Source of the DNA: Bradyrhizobium sp. AZCC 1721 | GTDB lineage: Bacteria; Pseudomonadota; Alphaproteobacteria; Rhizobiales; Xanthobacteraceae | Length of the DNA stretch: 64,000 nt | Direction of reading: 5' to 3' | Assembly (NCBI RefSeq): GCF_036924715.1 | Contig: NZ_JAZHSB010000001.1 | Location: forward strand, 3,959,001-4,023,000 | Shown: piece after piece, positions 34,495 through 43,436 of the stretch | How positions within the stretch are numbered: the first letter of the stretch is position 1 | Layout of the letters: each line of letters begins with the position of its first letter | Made by a program: the position numbers and the translations under genes | The notes under the pieces: generated by a model | What the model was told of the DNA's origin: nothing | Databases searched by the model: none | What the model saw: only the letters and a program-made list of their open reading frames with translations

Positions 34495-35451
34495 ATGGCA
34501 CGCTTCAATCTGAACAGGTTCTTCGACGACGGCCGTCTCGATGATTTTTTAGCCCGATTTACGGGCGGCAGCGCCGACCATGATCATCTGAACGGCACAA
34601 CGGGCAACAACGTCTTGTACTCCGGTGCCAAGGCGGACTCGGTCGCCGGCATGGCCGGTAACGACACGCTCAACGCCGGCTCCGGCGACGACAAGGTGTG
34701 GGGTGGCTCGGGCAACGACAATCTCTCGGGCGGCTCCGGCGGCGATCTCCTGGTCGGCGGCTTCGGTTCCGACCGGATGGATGGCGGATCGGGCAATGAC
34801 ACGTTGCTCAGCCGGTCGGACGCCGGCGAGATGGTCGCGGCCCAGGACGGCACCACCCAGATCTTCGCTGAGGAAACCGCGGCGTTCAAGGCGGTCAACG
34901 ACACCCTCACCGGCGGCAGGGGCGGCGACACCTTCCGCTTCGAAGGCATGGTGAACGCCAAGGACGAGATCGTCGCCAAGCATGTCAACGACGACGGCAC
35001 CATCGACTGGGTTGGCGTCACCGGCGAGAACGGCGCCACGCATGATCACTGGGTCGACGGCTTCGGCAACGACGTGATCCGCGACTTCAACCGCGCCCAG
35101 GGCGACAAGATCGAAATCTCGGCGCACACCGCCGAGGTCAAGTCAATCGAGCACAAGGACAGCAACGGCGACGGCAGGAACGACTATAGTGTGATCACCG
35201 TCATCAGCCAGCAAGGTAATGCCGGCGCGCATGACGAGGATCTGCTCGGCACCATCACCGTCTACGGCAACCTGGTGAAGCAGAGCGACATCAACGTTAC
35301 CCAAACCGTGTATGGCGCCTACGAGAAGGTCGGCGAACTCGGCGGCGCGCACTTCGATATCGAAGACGATGGCGTGCTGGCCGGTGGCGGCACCGACGGC
35401 GGCCACCACAACGAAATGACGGCGATGGCCAACATGGCCACCTACGCGTAA
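34495..35451 (+). CDS. RTX-type calcium-binding secreted protein
   Basis: 318 aa, acidic and Gly/Asp-rich. Nonapeptide repeats of the GGxGxDxL type run from about residue 40 to 105 (AGNDTLNAGSGDDKVWGGSGND, then SGGDLLVGGFGSD), with another at GGRGGDTFRF. There is no N-terminal signal peptide, as expected for type I secretion with a C-terminal signal. The ribosome site AGAGG is upstream and a strong hairpin follows the stop. No type I secretion genes are in the window. Function beyond Ca2+-dependent folding is unknown. Confidence 0.88.
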   Translation: MARFNLNRFFDDGRLDDFLARFTGGSADHDHLNGTTGNNVLYSGAKADSVAGMAGNDTLNAGSGDDKVWGGSGNDNLSGGSGGDLLVGGFGSDRMDGGSGNDTLLSRSDAGEMVAAQDGTTQIFAEETAAFKAVNDTLTGGRGGDTFRFEGMVNAKDEIVAKHVNDDGTIDWVGVTGENGATHDHWVDGFGNDVIRDFNRAQGDKIEISAHTAEVKSIEHKDSNGDGRNDYSVITVISQQGNAGAHDEDLLGTITVYGNLVKQSDINVTQTVYGAYEKVGELGGAHFDIEDDGVLAGGGTDGGHHNEMTAMANMATYA

Positions 35452-35463
35452 GCAGCGATCAAG

Positions 35464-35492
35464 GAACAAGGGTCGCCTCCAGACCCTTGTTC
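35464..35492 (+). terminator. Terminator hairpin after the RTX gene
   Basis: GAACAAGGGTC and GACCCTTGTTC form a perfect 11-bp stem around a 7-base loop, 12 bases after the stop codon. There is no long T-tract, so efficiency is uncertain. Confidence 0.75.
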
Positions 35493-35614
35493 TGCAGCGT
35501 CCGGCGCCGATTAAGTCGGAGCCGGGCGCTGGACTGCGTCGATCCATGGACGGCTTAGCCGCTGCAGTCCGAAGAGATCGGACAAATCAGCACACTTACC
35601 AACGCATTTTCGCA

Positions 35615-35779
35615 CTATTTCTTTCCCGGCGCGACCGGCGGAAGGTCAGCATCGCTGGTCACCTCTTTGGTCCCGCCCAATTCACCGCCGGTGAGAATGA
35701 ATGCCGCAGCAGCCAAAGCGATGACTCCGCCGAGAATGAGTCCGATTGTGCCCTTGGTTCGGTTGTCGTTGTCAGCCAT
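35615..35779 (-). CDS. Small single-helix membrane protein, 54 aa
   Basis: The protein is short but convincing. It reads MADNDNRTKG, then a hydrophobic helix (TIGLILGGVIALAAAAFIL), then an acidic Pro-rich tail ending DADLPPVAPGKK. The ATG at 35779 has GGAG at good spacing. Similar small proteins with a charged N-terminus, one helix and a DADLPPV tail occur in related rhizobia, as far as I recall. It lies upstream of a tricarboxylate receptor gene on the same strand, but it reads away from the RTX gene. Function unknown. Confidence 0.72.
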   Translation of the reverse strand: MADNDNRTKGTIGLILGGVIALAAAAFILTGGELGGTKEVTSDADLPPVAPGKK

Positions 35780-35838
35780 CGTGCGCTCCGTATAAGAGCG
35801 TTAAACGTCCGCACTCCCCGTAGGTTCCCTGCCCGAAG

Positions 35839-36807
35839 CTAATCCACCTTGACGTTGGCAGCCTTGATCATCGGCCACCATTTTGCGATTTCGGCCTTTT
35901 GCCAGGCGCCGAGCGCTTCGGGCGTGAGCTTGTCTTTGGGCGGCATTTGCAGGCCGAGGTTTTCAAGCTGCTTGCGCACCGCCGGATCGTTCAACGCCTC
36001 CACCGCCGCCGCATTCAGCTTAGAGATGACGTCCTTCGGCGTATCCTTGGGCACCCAGAGGCCGGACCATAGCGTCATGTGGAAGCCGGGCAGCCCCGCC
36101 TCGTCCACGGTCGGGATGTCGGAGGCGGATTCCACGCGCTTGCTATCGGTGATGGCATAGGCGCGGATGTTGCCGGCCCGCACCTGCCCGATCGAGTTCG
36201 AGGTCTGGTCGACGATCATGTCGATCTGGCCGGCGACGAGATCATTCATCGCGGGGCCGGTGCCGCGATACGGCACATATTGCAGCTTGATGCCGGTAAC
36301 GTTCTCGAAATAGACCCCGGCGATATGGCTGCCGGAGCCGGCGCCCGCCGTGCCCGCGGTCGCCGGCGTCGGCTGCGCCTTCAGCCACGCCACAAATTCC
36401 TTCAGTGAGGTTGCGGGCACCGCCTTCTTGCTGACGATGATCATCGGATTGCTCGGCAGTAGCGCGACCGGTTCGAGGTCGGTGACGAGGTCGTAGCCGA
36501 GCTTGTAGATCGCGCCATTGGCGACGTGGGTGCCGAGGTGGCCGAAGCTGATCGTGTAGCCATCAGGCGGCGAACGCACCGCGCGGCCGACGCCGACCGA
36601 ACCGGCCGCTCCCGTCACGTTCTCGACCAGGACCTGCTCGCCGAGCGTGACCTTCATGCGCTCGGCGAGAATCCGCGCCATCGCATCCGACGGACCGCCG
36701 GCGGAGAACGGCACGATGATGGTGAGGGGACGCGAAGGAAAGTTTTGCGCTGCCGCAACACCACCGAACGCCAACACTGCAATCGCGGCCAGAATGATCT
36801 TTCGCAT
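35839..36807 (-). CDS. Tripartite tricarboxylate transporter (Bug family) binding protein, second copy
   Basis: 322 aa. The signal peptide MRKIILAAIAVLAFGGVAAA precedes QNFPSRPLTIIVPFSAGGPSDAMARILAERM, standard for mature Bug receptors. It is as long as the receptor at 22452 but clearly divergent in sequence. It follows the threonine synthase gene with only about 30 bases between them, so they may share a transcript. There are no TctAB genes nearby. The ligand is unknown. Confidence 0.93.
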   Translation of the reverse strand: MRKIILAAIAVLAFGGVAAAQNFPSRPLTIIVPFSAGGPSDAMARILAERMKVTLGEQVLVENVTGAAGSVGVGRAVRSPPDGYTISFGHLGTHVANGAIYKLGYDLVTDLEPVALLPSNPMIIVSKKAVPATSLKEFVAWLKAQPTPATAGTAGAGSGSHIAGVYFENVTGIKLQYVPYRGTGPAMNDLVAGQIDMIVDQTSNSIGQVRAGNIRAYAITDSKRVESASDIPTVDEAGLPGFHMTLWSGLWVPKDTPKDVISKLNAAAVEALNDPAVRKQLENLGLQMPPKDKLTPEALGAWQKAEIAKWWPMIKAANVKVD

Positions 36808-36840
36808 CTCATGCTCCCATCACATTCCGCCGCATGACGG

Positions 36841-38082
36841 TCAGAGATTGGCGTAGTCGATCGGCTGGTGGCGATCGAGCGTTCGCGTGACCGGCGGCAG
36901 CGGATATTTAAGCCCTGTCGCGCAATTGAACAGCATGACGCGGTCGTTCTTCGTCACGCGGCCGTCGGCAAGGCTTTGCTGATAGGCAGCATACGTCGCC
37001 GCCCCTTCCGGACACAACAGCAGGCCCTCCTCACGCGCGACTTCGTTGAGCGCAGCAGAAATCTTCTCATCCGGGACCGCGATCGCAAATCCCTTGCTCT
37101 CGCGGACCGCGCGCAGGATCAGAAAATCTCCGACCGCCTGCGGCACACGGATGCCCGAGGCAATGGTGTGGGCATCCTCCCAGCGCGGGGCGTGCTCGGT
37201 ACCGTTCTCGAAGGCGCGCACCATCGGCGCGCAGCCGGACGCCTGTACCGCGACCATCCGCGGCCGCTTGGCGCCGATGAAGCCGATGGCTTCCAGTTCG
37301 GCAAACGCCTTCCACATGCCGATCAGGCCGGTGCCGCCGCCGGTCGGGTAGAAGATCACGTCGGGCATCTCCCAGCCGAGCTGTTCGGCGAGTTCGAGGC
37401 CCATCGTCTTCTTGCCTTCGATCCGGTAAGGCTCCTTCAGCGTCGAGGTATCGAACCAGCCGGCCTTTGCCTTCCCCTCACCGACGATCTTGCCGCAATC
37501 GTCGATCAGACCGTTGACGCGATAGACGGTGGCGCCCTGCAGCTCGATCTCGCTGATGTTCACCTCCGGCGTGTCGGCGGGGCAGAAGATCGTCGTCTTG
37601 ATGCCGCAGGACGTCGCGTAGGCCGCGAGCGCCGCGCCCGCATTGCCGTTGGTCGGCATCGCCATGTGCTTGATACCGAGCGCCTTGCCCATCGACACCG
37701 CCATGACAAGGCCGCGGGCCTTGAACGAGCCGGTCGGCAGACGCCCTTCGTCCTTGACGATGATCTCGCCGCCGCCGAGTTTTTTCGCAAGCTTCGGCAG
37801 CCGGATCAGTGGCGTCGTCACTTCGCCGAGGCTGACGATGTCCGTGACCTTACGCACCGGCAGCAGCTCGCGATAGCGCCACATGTCGGCCGGGCGCTGC
37901 GCGAGGGCTTCCTTGGTCAGCGCCTTCTTCACGCCAGCGAGGTCGTAGCGCACCAGTAGCGGCTTGCCGGCCTTGGAGAGGTTGTGGATCTGGTCGGCCT
38001 CGTACCGATCGCCTTCCATCGCGCATTCGAGATGGGTCACAAACGTCGGGCGTTCAATGGTCAGGTTGTCGTTGTCTTTCAC
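36841..38082 (-). CDS. thrC: Threonine synthase-like PLP enzyme
   Basis: 413 aa. The PLP lysine is in GRLPTGSFKARGLVMA; the phosphate-binding glycine loop reads YPTGGGTGLIG. An N-terminal segment (THLECAMEGDRYEADQIHNLS) resembles the short ThrC N-terminus. Threonine synthase converts phosphohomoserine to threonine. I choose the GTG at 38082 as start: the only upstream ATG in frame lies inside the palindromic repeat at 38119-38201. The ribosome site is weak. A related serine/threonine dehydratase function is less likely. Confidence 0.85.
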   Translation of the reverse strand: MKDNDNLTIERPTFVTHLECAMEGDRYEADQIHNLSKAGKPLLVRYDLAGVKKALTKEALAQRPADMWRYRELLPVRKVTDIVSLGEVTTPLIRLPKLAKKLGGGEIIVKDEGRLPTGSFKARGLVMAVSMGKALGIKHMAMPTNGNAGAALAAYATSCGIKTTIFCPADTPEVNISEIELQGATVYRVNGLIDDCGKIVGEGKAKAGWFDTSTLKEPYRIEGKKTMGLELAEQLGWEMPDVIFYPTGGGTGLIGMWKAFAELEAIGFIGAKRPRMVAVQASGCAPMVRAFENGTEHAPRWEDAHTIASGIRVPQAVGDFLILRAVRESKGFAIAVPDEKISAALNEVAREEGLLLCPEGAATYAAYQQSLADGRVTKNDRVMLFNCATGLKYPLPPVTRTLDRHQPIDYANL

Positions 38083-38118
38083 GCTTCGTTTCTTTCTTAT
38101 TGAGCAATCTCGTTGTCC

Positions 38119-38201
38119 GTCATTGCGAGGAGCTCTTGCGACGAAGCAATCCATAGCGCCGCAAGCGGATAGATGGATTGCTTCGCTTCGCTCGCAATGA
38201 C
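38119..38201. repeat. Palindromic repeat (CATTGCGAGG...GAAGCAATCC family), copy 2
   Basis: GTCATTGCGAGGAGCTCTTGCGACGAAGCAATCC pairs with GGATTGCTTCGCTTCGCTCGCAATGAC. It occupies the spacer between lpdA and the threonine synthase gene on the same strand. Confidence 0.88.
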
Positions 38202-38208
38202 GGCGGCA

Positions 38209-39627
38209 TCAGATATTCAGCACGCGGCCGTAGGCATCCAGCACGGCCTCCTTCATCATCTCGGACAGCGTCGGATGCGGGAATATGGTGTGCATCAACT
38301 CCTCCTCCGTAGTCTCCAGGTTCATGGCGACCACGTAACCCTGGATCAACTCGGTCACCTCCGCGCCGATCATGTGGGCGCCGAGCAATTGCCCCGTTCT
38401 CTTGTCGAAGATCACCTTGACCAGACCCTGATCCTCACCGAGCGCAATCGCCTTGCCGTTGCCGACGAACGGGAAACGGCCGACGCGGATTTCGCGGCCG
38501 CCCTCTTTCGCCTTCGCCTCGGTCAGCCCCACGGAAGCAATCTGCGGGTGACAATAGGTGCAGCCGGGAATGAGGTTCTTGTCCATAGCGTGCGGGTGCA
38601 GGCCCTTGATGGCCTCGATGCAGACGACGCCTTCGTGCTCGGCCTTGTGGGCGAGCATCGGCGGACCTGCGACGTCGCCAATGGCATAGATGCCGGGGAC
38701 ATTGGTCTTGCCGTAGCCGTCGATCACGACGACGCCGCGGTCGGTCTTGACGCCGAGTTTTTCGAGGCCGAGCCCTTCGACATTGCCGACCACGCCGACC
38801 GCCGAGATCACCCGCTCGAACTCGACCGTCTGCGGCTTCTTGCCGTCGTCGATGGTGGCGACCACGCTGTCGGCCTTCTTCTCGAGCTTCGTGACTTTGG
38901 TGTTTGAGAGAATCTTGATGCCCTGCTTCTCGAACCGCTTGCGCGCAAGACCGGCGATCTCGGCGTCCTCGACCGGGAGGATCTGCGGCAACACCTCGAC
39001 CACGGTGACGTCAGCACCCATGGTGTGGAAGAACGAGGCGAACTCGATGCCGATCGCGCCGGAGCCGACCACCAGCAGCGATTTCGGCATCCGATCCGGG
39101 ACCATCGCCTCGAAATAGGTCCAGACCAGTTTCTTGTCGGGCTCGAGCCCCGGCAGCACGCGCGGCCGCGCGCCAGTGGCGATGATGATGTGCTTGGCCT
39201 GATAAGCCCCCTCGCCCAACGCGCCCTTTGGCGCCTCGACCTGCGACTTCTTCACCGTGACCTTGCCGGGCGCGTCGATCGACGCATCGCCCCAGATCAC
39301 CGTCACCTTGTTCTTCTTCATCAGGAAGCCGACGCCGTCATTCAGCCGCTTCGAGACGCCGCGCGAGCGCTGCACCACCGCCTTCGGATCGAACGATATT
39401 TTCTCCGCGGAGAGGCCGTAATCCTTGGCGTGCTGCATGTAGTGAAAGATCTCGGCTGATCGCAGAAGCGCCTTGGTCGGGATGCAGCCCCAGTTCAGGC
39501 AGATGCCCCCGAGATAGGACTTTTCGACGATCGCGGTCTTGAAGCCGAGCTGGGCTGCGCGGATCGCGGTGACGTAGCCGCCGGGACCGGAGCCGATGAT
39601 GATGACGTCGAAGGATGTGTCGGCCAT
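38209..39627 (-). CDS. lpdA: Dihydrolipoyl dehydrogenase (E3)
   Basis: 472 aa flavoprotein. The FAD motif IIIGSGPGGYVTAIRAAQLG is at about 10-29, and the redox disulfide is in GGICLNWGCIPTKALL. An NAD-binding fold begins LLVVGSGAIGIEFASFF, and the C-terminal interface carries HPTLSEMM with the catalytic His-Glu. E3 reoxidises lipoamide of the pyruvate dehydrogenase complex. It lies after pdhA-pdhB-DUF5076-pdhC and the PH-domain gene, so it serves this complex. Confidence 0.97.
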   Translation of the reverse strand: MADTSFDVIIIGSGPGGYVTAIRAAQLGFKTAIVEKSYLGGICLNWGCIPTKALLRSAEIFHYMQHAKDYGLSAEKISFDPKAVVQRSRGVSKRLNDGVGFLMKKNKVTVIWGDASIDAPGKVTVKKSQVEAPKGALGEGAYQAKHIIIATGARPRVLPGLEPDKKLVWTYFEAMVPDRMPKSLLVVGSGAIGIEFASFFHTMGADVTVVEVLPQILPVEDAEIAGLARKRFEKQGIKILSNTKVTKLEKKADSVVATIDDGKKPQTVEFERVISAVGVVGNVEGLGLEKLGVKTDRGVVVIDGYGKTNVPGIYAIGDVAGPPMLAHKAEHEGVVCIEAIKGLHPHAMDKNLIPGCTYCHPQIASVGLTEAKAKEGGREIRVGRFPFVGNGKAIALGEDQGLVKVIFDKRTGQLLGAHMIGAEVTELIQGYVVAMNLETTEEELMHTIFPHPTLSEMMKEAVLDAYGRVLNI

Positions 39628-39703
39628 GTTGGTCGGTCTCTGCCTGGATCGTTAGAAAACATCGTTTGGTGGGAGGTCTGGCGCAGGGGGTCTCGGCTTT
39701 GTT

Positions 39704-40250
39704 CTAATCGCTCTTCGCGTCAACCAGCTTCCGGATTGTCTCAAAGGCTTGGTCGGGATCGGAGATATCGCGCACAATGACGCCGCTCGCCGAAACATTA
39801 CCGAAACCCAGCGACACGAACGGATTCGAATTTCGTGTCGACCCGGTCGCAAGGGTTGCGAGGTAAATTGACCCGAGATCGTAGCTGCGCTGAAGGACGC
39901 CCTTGCGCAAGGTGGTCTCCTTTACGTCGCGAAACTTGATCACCTTCTTGTTGATGGTGAGAAAACCTTCATCGAATTCGAGCCGGTCGGAATAGAAGCG
40001 GTTATTCAGCCCGACTGTAATTCAGCTTCTTGCCGAAATAGGCAACGATCGGAATAACAAAGAATGCAATCGCGCCTATGGCGTAGGACGCATCCCTCGT
40101 ATTCGGAAAAATGCCGATCGCCGCGCCCATGCCACCGAAGAAGACGCCGCACCACACCGTGAAAAATAGCTGCAACGGAAGCTGGGTCAACAGCGTAATC
40201 CAGCCGATGAACACCGGCTTGGCCGACAGCTTGACTTCGCCTGGCGACAT
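39704..40250 (-). pseudogene. Membrane PH-domain (bPH2-like) protein, interrupted by a single-base frameshift
   Basis: The N-terminal frame from 40250 (MSPGEVKLSAKPVFIGW) has two membrane helices and stops after KKLNYSRAE. The C-terminal frame continues without its own start codon (RFYSDRLEFDEGF, NKKVIKFRDVKETTLRKGVLQR, and so on to 39704), a compact beta-rich PH-like domain. Removing one T at 40002-40003 joins them as SRAE-YRFYSDRLEF, 181 aa. The start at 40250 follows AAGGGA. It lies between pdhC and lpdA. Whether the break is real or a sequence error is open. Confidence 0.75.
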
Positions 40251-40317
40251 CGGCTTTCCCTTGGTCCTGAAGTCGGCGGATTTCGCTCGATGCAAAAGAT
40301 TGGTGTCTGCAGCTCCC

Positions 40318-41692
40318 TTACACCATCATCATGACGGGGTTTTCGATCAACTGCTTGAAGGCACCGATCAGCTCAGCGCCGAGCGCGCCGTCGATCGCGC
40401 GGTGATCGCAGGAGAGCGTCACGCTCATCATCTGCGCGATCTCGATCTTGCCGGCGCGCACCACGGGACGCTCCTCGCTGGTGCCGACCGCGAGGATCGT
40501 TGCATGCGGCGGATTGATCACGGCGGTGAAGTGGTTGATGCCGTACATGCCGAGGTTGGATACCGCCGTGGTGCCGCCCTGGTATTCTTCCGGCTTCAGC
40601 TTGCGCGCCCGCGCACGCGCGGCAAAGTCTTTCATTTCGGACGAAATCGTGGAGAGTGTCTTGGTCTCGGCTTTGCGGATGATCGGCGTGATCAGGCCGC
40701 CGGGCATGGCCACGGCCACGCCGATGTCGGAGTGCTTGTGCTTGAGCATGCCGCTTTCGGTCCAGCTCACGTTGCAATTCGGGATCCGCTGCAGCGCAAT
40801 CGCCATCGCCTTGATGACGAAGTCGTTGACCGAGAGCTTGTAGAGCGGCTTCTTTTCCTTGTCCTTGGGGGCTGCGGCGTTGATCTCCTCGCGCGCGACC
40901 AGAAGCTTGCCGATGTCGCAGTCCATCGTCAGATAGAAATGCGGCACGGTCTGCACCGAAGCGGTGAGCCGTTGCGCGATGGTGCGGCGCATGCCGTCAT
41001 GCGGCACGATCTCGTAGGAGCCTTCCTCGAACAGCGCCAAAATCTGCTTGTCGGACATCCCGGGCGCAAACGCGCCCATAGGCGCGATGCTCGGACCCGC
41101 CGCAGGCGCGGCGGCCGGGGCTTTCAGGCCCTTGCCGGATTTCGCATCCTCGACGTCGCGGGCGACGACGCGGCCATGCGGGCCCGAGCCGTTGATGCGC
41201 GAAAGATCAATGCCCGCATCCTTGGCAAGACGGCGCGCGAGCGGCGACGAGAAGATGCGGCCTTGGCCGTTACCCTTGGCAGGCACCGCCGCCTGAGGGG
41301 CAGGCGCGGGAGCGGCTGCGGGAGCAGGTGTTGGCGCCGGTGCCGCGGCAGCAGGCTTCGGAGCTTCCTTGGGCGCTTCTTTGGGTGCCTCCTTGGGCGC
41401 TTCAGCAGCCTTCGGCGCGGGTGTGGCGCCTGCCGCCTTCACATCCTCGCCGTCGCCGGCCAACACCGCGATCACATCGTTGACGGGGACGTCCTGCGTA
41501 CCCCTCCGGCACCAGAATCTTGGCAATCGTGCCCTCGTCGACCGCCTCGACTTCCATCGTCGCCTTGTCGGTCTCGATCTCGGCGATCACGTCGCCGGAC
41601 TTGACCTTGTCGCCCTCTTTCTTGAGCCACTTGGCAAGGTTGCCCTTTTCCATCGTGGGCGACAGCGCGGGCATCAAAATGTTGATCGGCAT
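40318..41692 (-). pseudogene. pdhC: Pyruvate dehydrogenase E2 (dihydrolipoamide acetyltransferase), interrupted by a single-base frameshift
   Basis: E2 transfers acetyl from lipoamide to CoA. The lipoyl domain starts at 41692 (MPINILMPALSPTMEKGNLA) with the lipoyl-lysine in IETDKATMEVE. It then leaves frame at LVPEG. The rest (TQDVPVNDVIAVLAGDG, an Ala/Pro linker, the peripheral-subunit-binding domain around ASPLARRLAKDAGIDL, and the acetyltransferase core with the C-terminal SCDHRAIDGA) is in the neighbouring frame. Removing one base at 41500 gives a normal 457-aa E2. The complex needs this enzyme, so a sequence error is more likely than real loss. Confidence 0.88.
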
Positions 41693-41694
41693 CG

Positions 41695-42000
41695 TCAGTG
41701 ACCCTGTTGCGACCGGGGCGTGGTGGAGCCCATGTCGGTCGGCCGGTTGATTTCGGCTTCGAACATCTCGACGATGCGCGCAAGCGCCTCGTCCTCGGTG
41801 TAGCCGCTCTCGCGCGCATAGGCGCGAGCGGCGTGGCGGGCGATATCGACCAGCAAGAGGCCCCACATGTCAGGCTCCTCGAAGGCGCGCTGGAACGCGA
41901 TCGAGAGCCCACCATCGACGACGAAGGCGCGCAGGACTTCAACGGCATCCTCGCGGCCGATCACGTCGGGCGGCAGCGGCTGTTCGTTAGGACCGGCCAT
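41695..42000 (-). CDS. DUF5076 family protein
   Basis: 101 aa. It begins MAGPNEQPLPPDVIGREDAV and has the segments EVLRAFVVDGGLSIAFQRAF and WGLLLVDIARHAARAYA, which match DUF5076, a small alphaproteobacterial family. It starts 4 bases after the pdhB stop and ends 2 bases before the pdhC start, so it is embedded in the operon. No catalytic motif or signal peptide is seen. A role linked to the dehydrogenase complex is inferred from position only. Confidence 0.85.
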   Translation of the reverse strand: MAGPNEQPLPPDVIGREDAVEVLRAFVVDGGLSIAFQRAFEEPDMWGLLLVDIARHAARAYARESGYTEDEALARIVEMFEAEINRPTDMGSTTPRSQQGH

Positions 42001-42004
42001 GAGC

Positions 42005-43405
42005 TTACCGATAAGAAACGGCTTTGGCGGCCGCGACCACCTCGGCCACGGAAGGCAATGCGAGCTTTTCGAGGTTCGCGGCATAAGGCATCGGCACGTC
42101 CTTGCCGGATACGCGCGCGACCGGCGCATCGAGATAGTCGAAGGCTTGTTCCATGATGCGGGCGGCAACCTCGGCGCCGACGCCGGACTGCTGCCAGCCC
42201 TCTTCCACCGTCACCGCACGGCCGGTCTTCTTTACCGAGTTGACGATCGTCTCGGTGTCCATCGGGCGCAGCGTGCGCAGGTCGATCACCTCGGCCTCGA
42301 TGCCTTCCTTCGCGAGCTCGTCGGCGGCTTTCAGCGCGTAGGTCATGCCATTCGACCACGAGATCAGCGTTACGTCCTTGCCCGAGCGAACAATACGCGC
42401 CTTGCCGATCGGGATCACGTAGTCGTCGAGTTTTGGCACTTCGCCGGTGTGGCCGTACAAGACTTCGTTTTCGAGGAAGATGACGGGGTTGGGATCGCGG
42501 ATCGCGGCCTTGAGCAGCCCCTTGTAGTCGGCCGCCGAGAACGGCGCGATCACCTTCAGCCCGGGAATTTGCGAGTACCAGGCCGAGTAGTCCTGGCTAT
42601 GCTGGGCGGCGACGCGGGCGGCGGCGCCGTTCGGGCCGCGGAAGACGATCGAGCAGCCCATCTGGCCCCCCGACATGTACAGCGTCTTGGCCGCGGAGTT
42701 GATGATCTGGTCGATCGCCTGCATGGCGAAATTGAACGTCATGAATTCGACGACCGGCTTCAGCCCCGACATCGCAGCACCCACGCCGACGCCGGCAAAG
42801 CCATGCTCGGTGATCGGGGTATCGATCACGCGCCGCGCGCCAAACTCTTGCAGCAGGCCCTGGGTCACCTTGTAGGCGCCCTGATATTCCGCGACCTCTT
42901 CGCCCATGATGAACACGTCGGGGTCGCGCCGCATCTCTTCCGCCATCGCATCTCGCAGCGCCTCACGAATGGTCTGGGTGATCATCTCGGTGCCGGCGGG
43001 GACTTCCGGATCGGGCTCGGCGACCGCGGCCGGCGGCGCGGCAGGTGCCTTCTCGGCCTTGGGCTGCGGCGCTTCCGCTTTGGCTTCAGCGGGGGGCGCG
43101 GACTCCGCAGCCTTCGCCGCAGGCGCCGGCGCGCTGGCCTTGCCGAGATCGGCGGCGCTCTCGCCGTCGGCCAGAATGGTCGCGATCGGCGTGTTGACGG
43201 CGACGTCGGCGGTGCCTTCCGGGATCAATATCTTGCCGAGCGTGCCCTCATCGGTCGCCTCGACTTCCATCGTCGCCTTGTCGGTCTCGATCTCGGCGAT
43301 GACATCGCCCGACTTGATCGTCTCGCCTTCCTTCTTCAGCCACTTCGCCAAGTTGCCCTTCTCCATGGTGGGCGACAGCGCAGGCATCAGCACTTGAATG
43401 GGCAT
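42005..43405 (-). CDS. pdhB: Pyruvate dehydrogenase E1 beta with fused lipoyl domain
   Basis: 466 aa. Residues 1-80 are a lipoyl domain (MPIQVLMPALSPTMEKGNLA; lysine in ETDKATMEVE) followed by an Ala/Pro/Glu linker. Residues about 140-466 form the E1-beta transketolase-like domain (IREALRDAMAEEMRRDPDVF, GEEVAEYQGAYKVT). The lipoyl fusion is typical of alphaproteobacteria. The ATG at 43405 is chosen over an in-frame upstream codon that lies in a repeat. It is separated from pdhA by about 105 bases holding that repeat. Confidence 0.96.
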   Translation of the reverse strand: MPIQVLMPALSPTMEKGNLAKWLKKEGETIKSGDVIAEIETDKATMEVEATDEGTLGKILIPEGTADVAVNTPIATILADGESAADLGKASAPAPAAKAAESAPPAEAKAEAPQPKAEKAPAAPPAAVAEPDPEVPAGTEMITQTIREALRDAMAEEMRRDPDVFIMGEEVAEYQGAYKVTQGLLQEFGARRVIDTPITEHGFAGVGVGAAMSGLKPVVEFMTFNFAMQAIDQIINSAAKTLYMSGGQMGCSIVFRGPNGAAARVAAQHSQDYSAWYSQIPGLKVIAPFSAADYKGLLKAAIRDPNPVIFLENEVLYGHTGEVPKLDDYVIPIGKARIVRSGKDVTLISWSNGMTYALKAADELAKEGIEAEVIDLRTLRPMDTETIVNSVKKTGRAVTVEEGWQQSGVGAEVAARIMEQAFDYLDAPVARVSGKDVPMPYAANLEKLALPSVAEVVAAAKAVSYR

Positions 43406-43436
43406 AGCGGCTCCCGAAAAATCACTCTTTAGATCG

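Noticed and set aside
38083..38154. N-terminal extension of threonine synthase starting MDCFVA
   Set aside because: These residues are a translation of the palindromic repeat (ATGGATTGCTTCGTCGC). The same residues precede ftsB at 45164 for the same reason.
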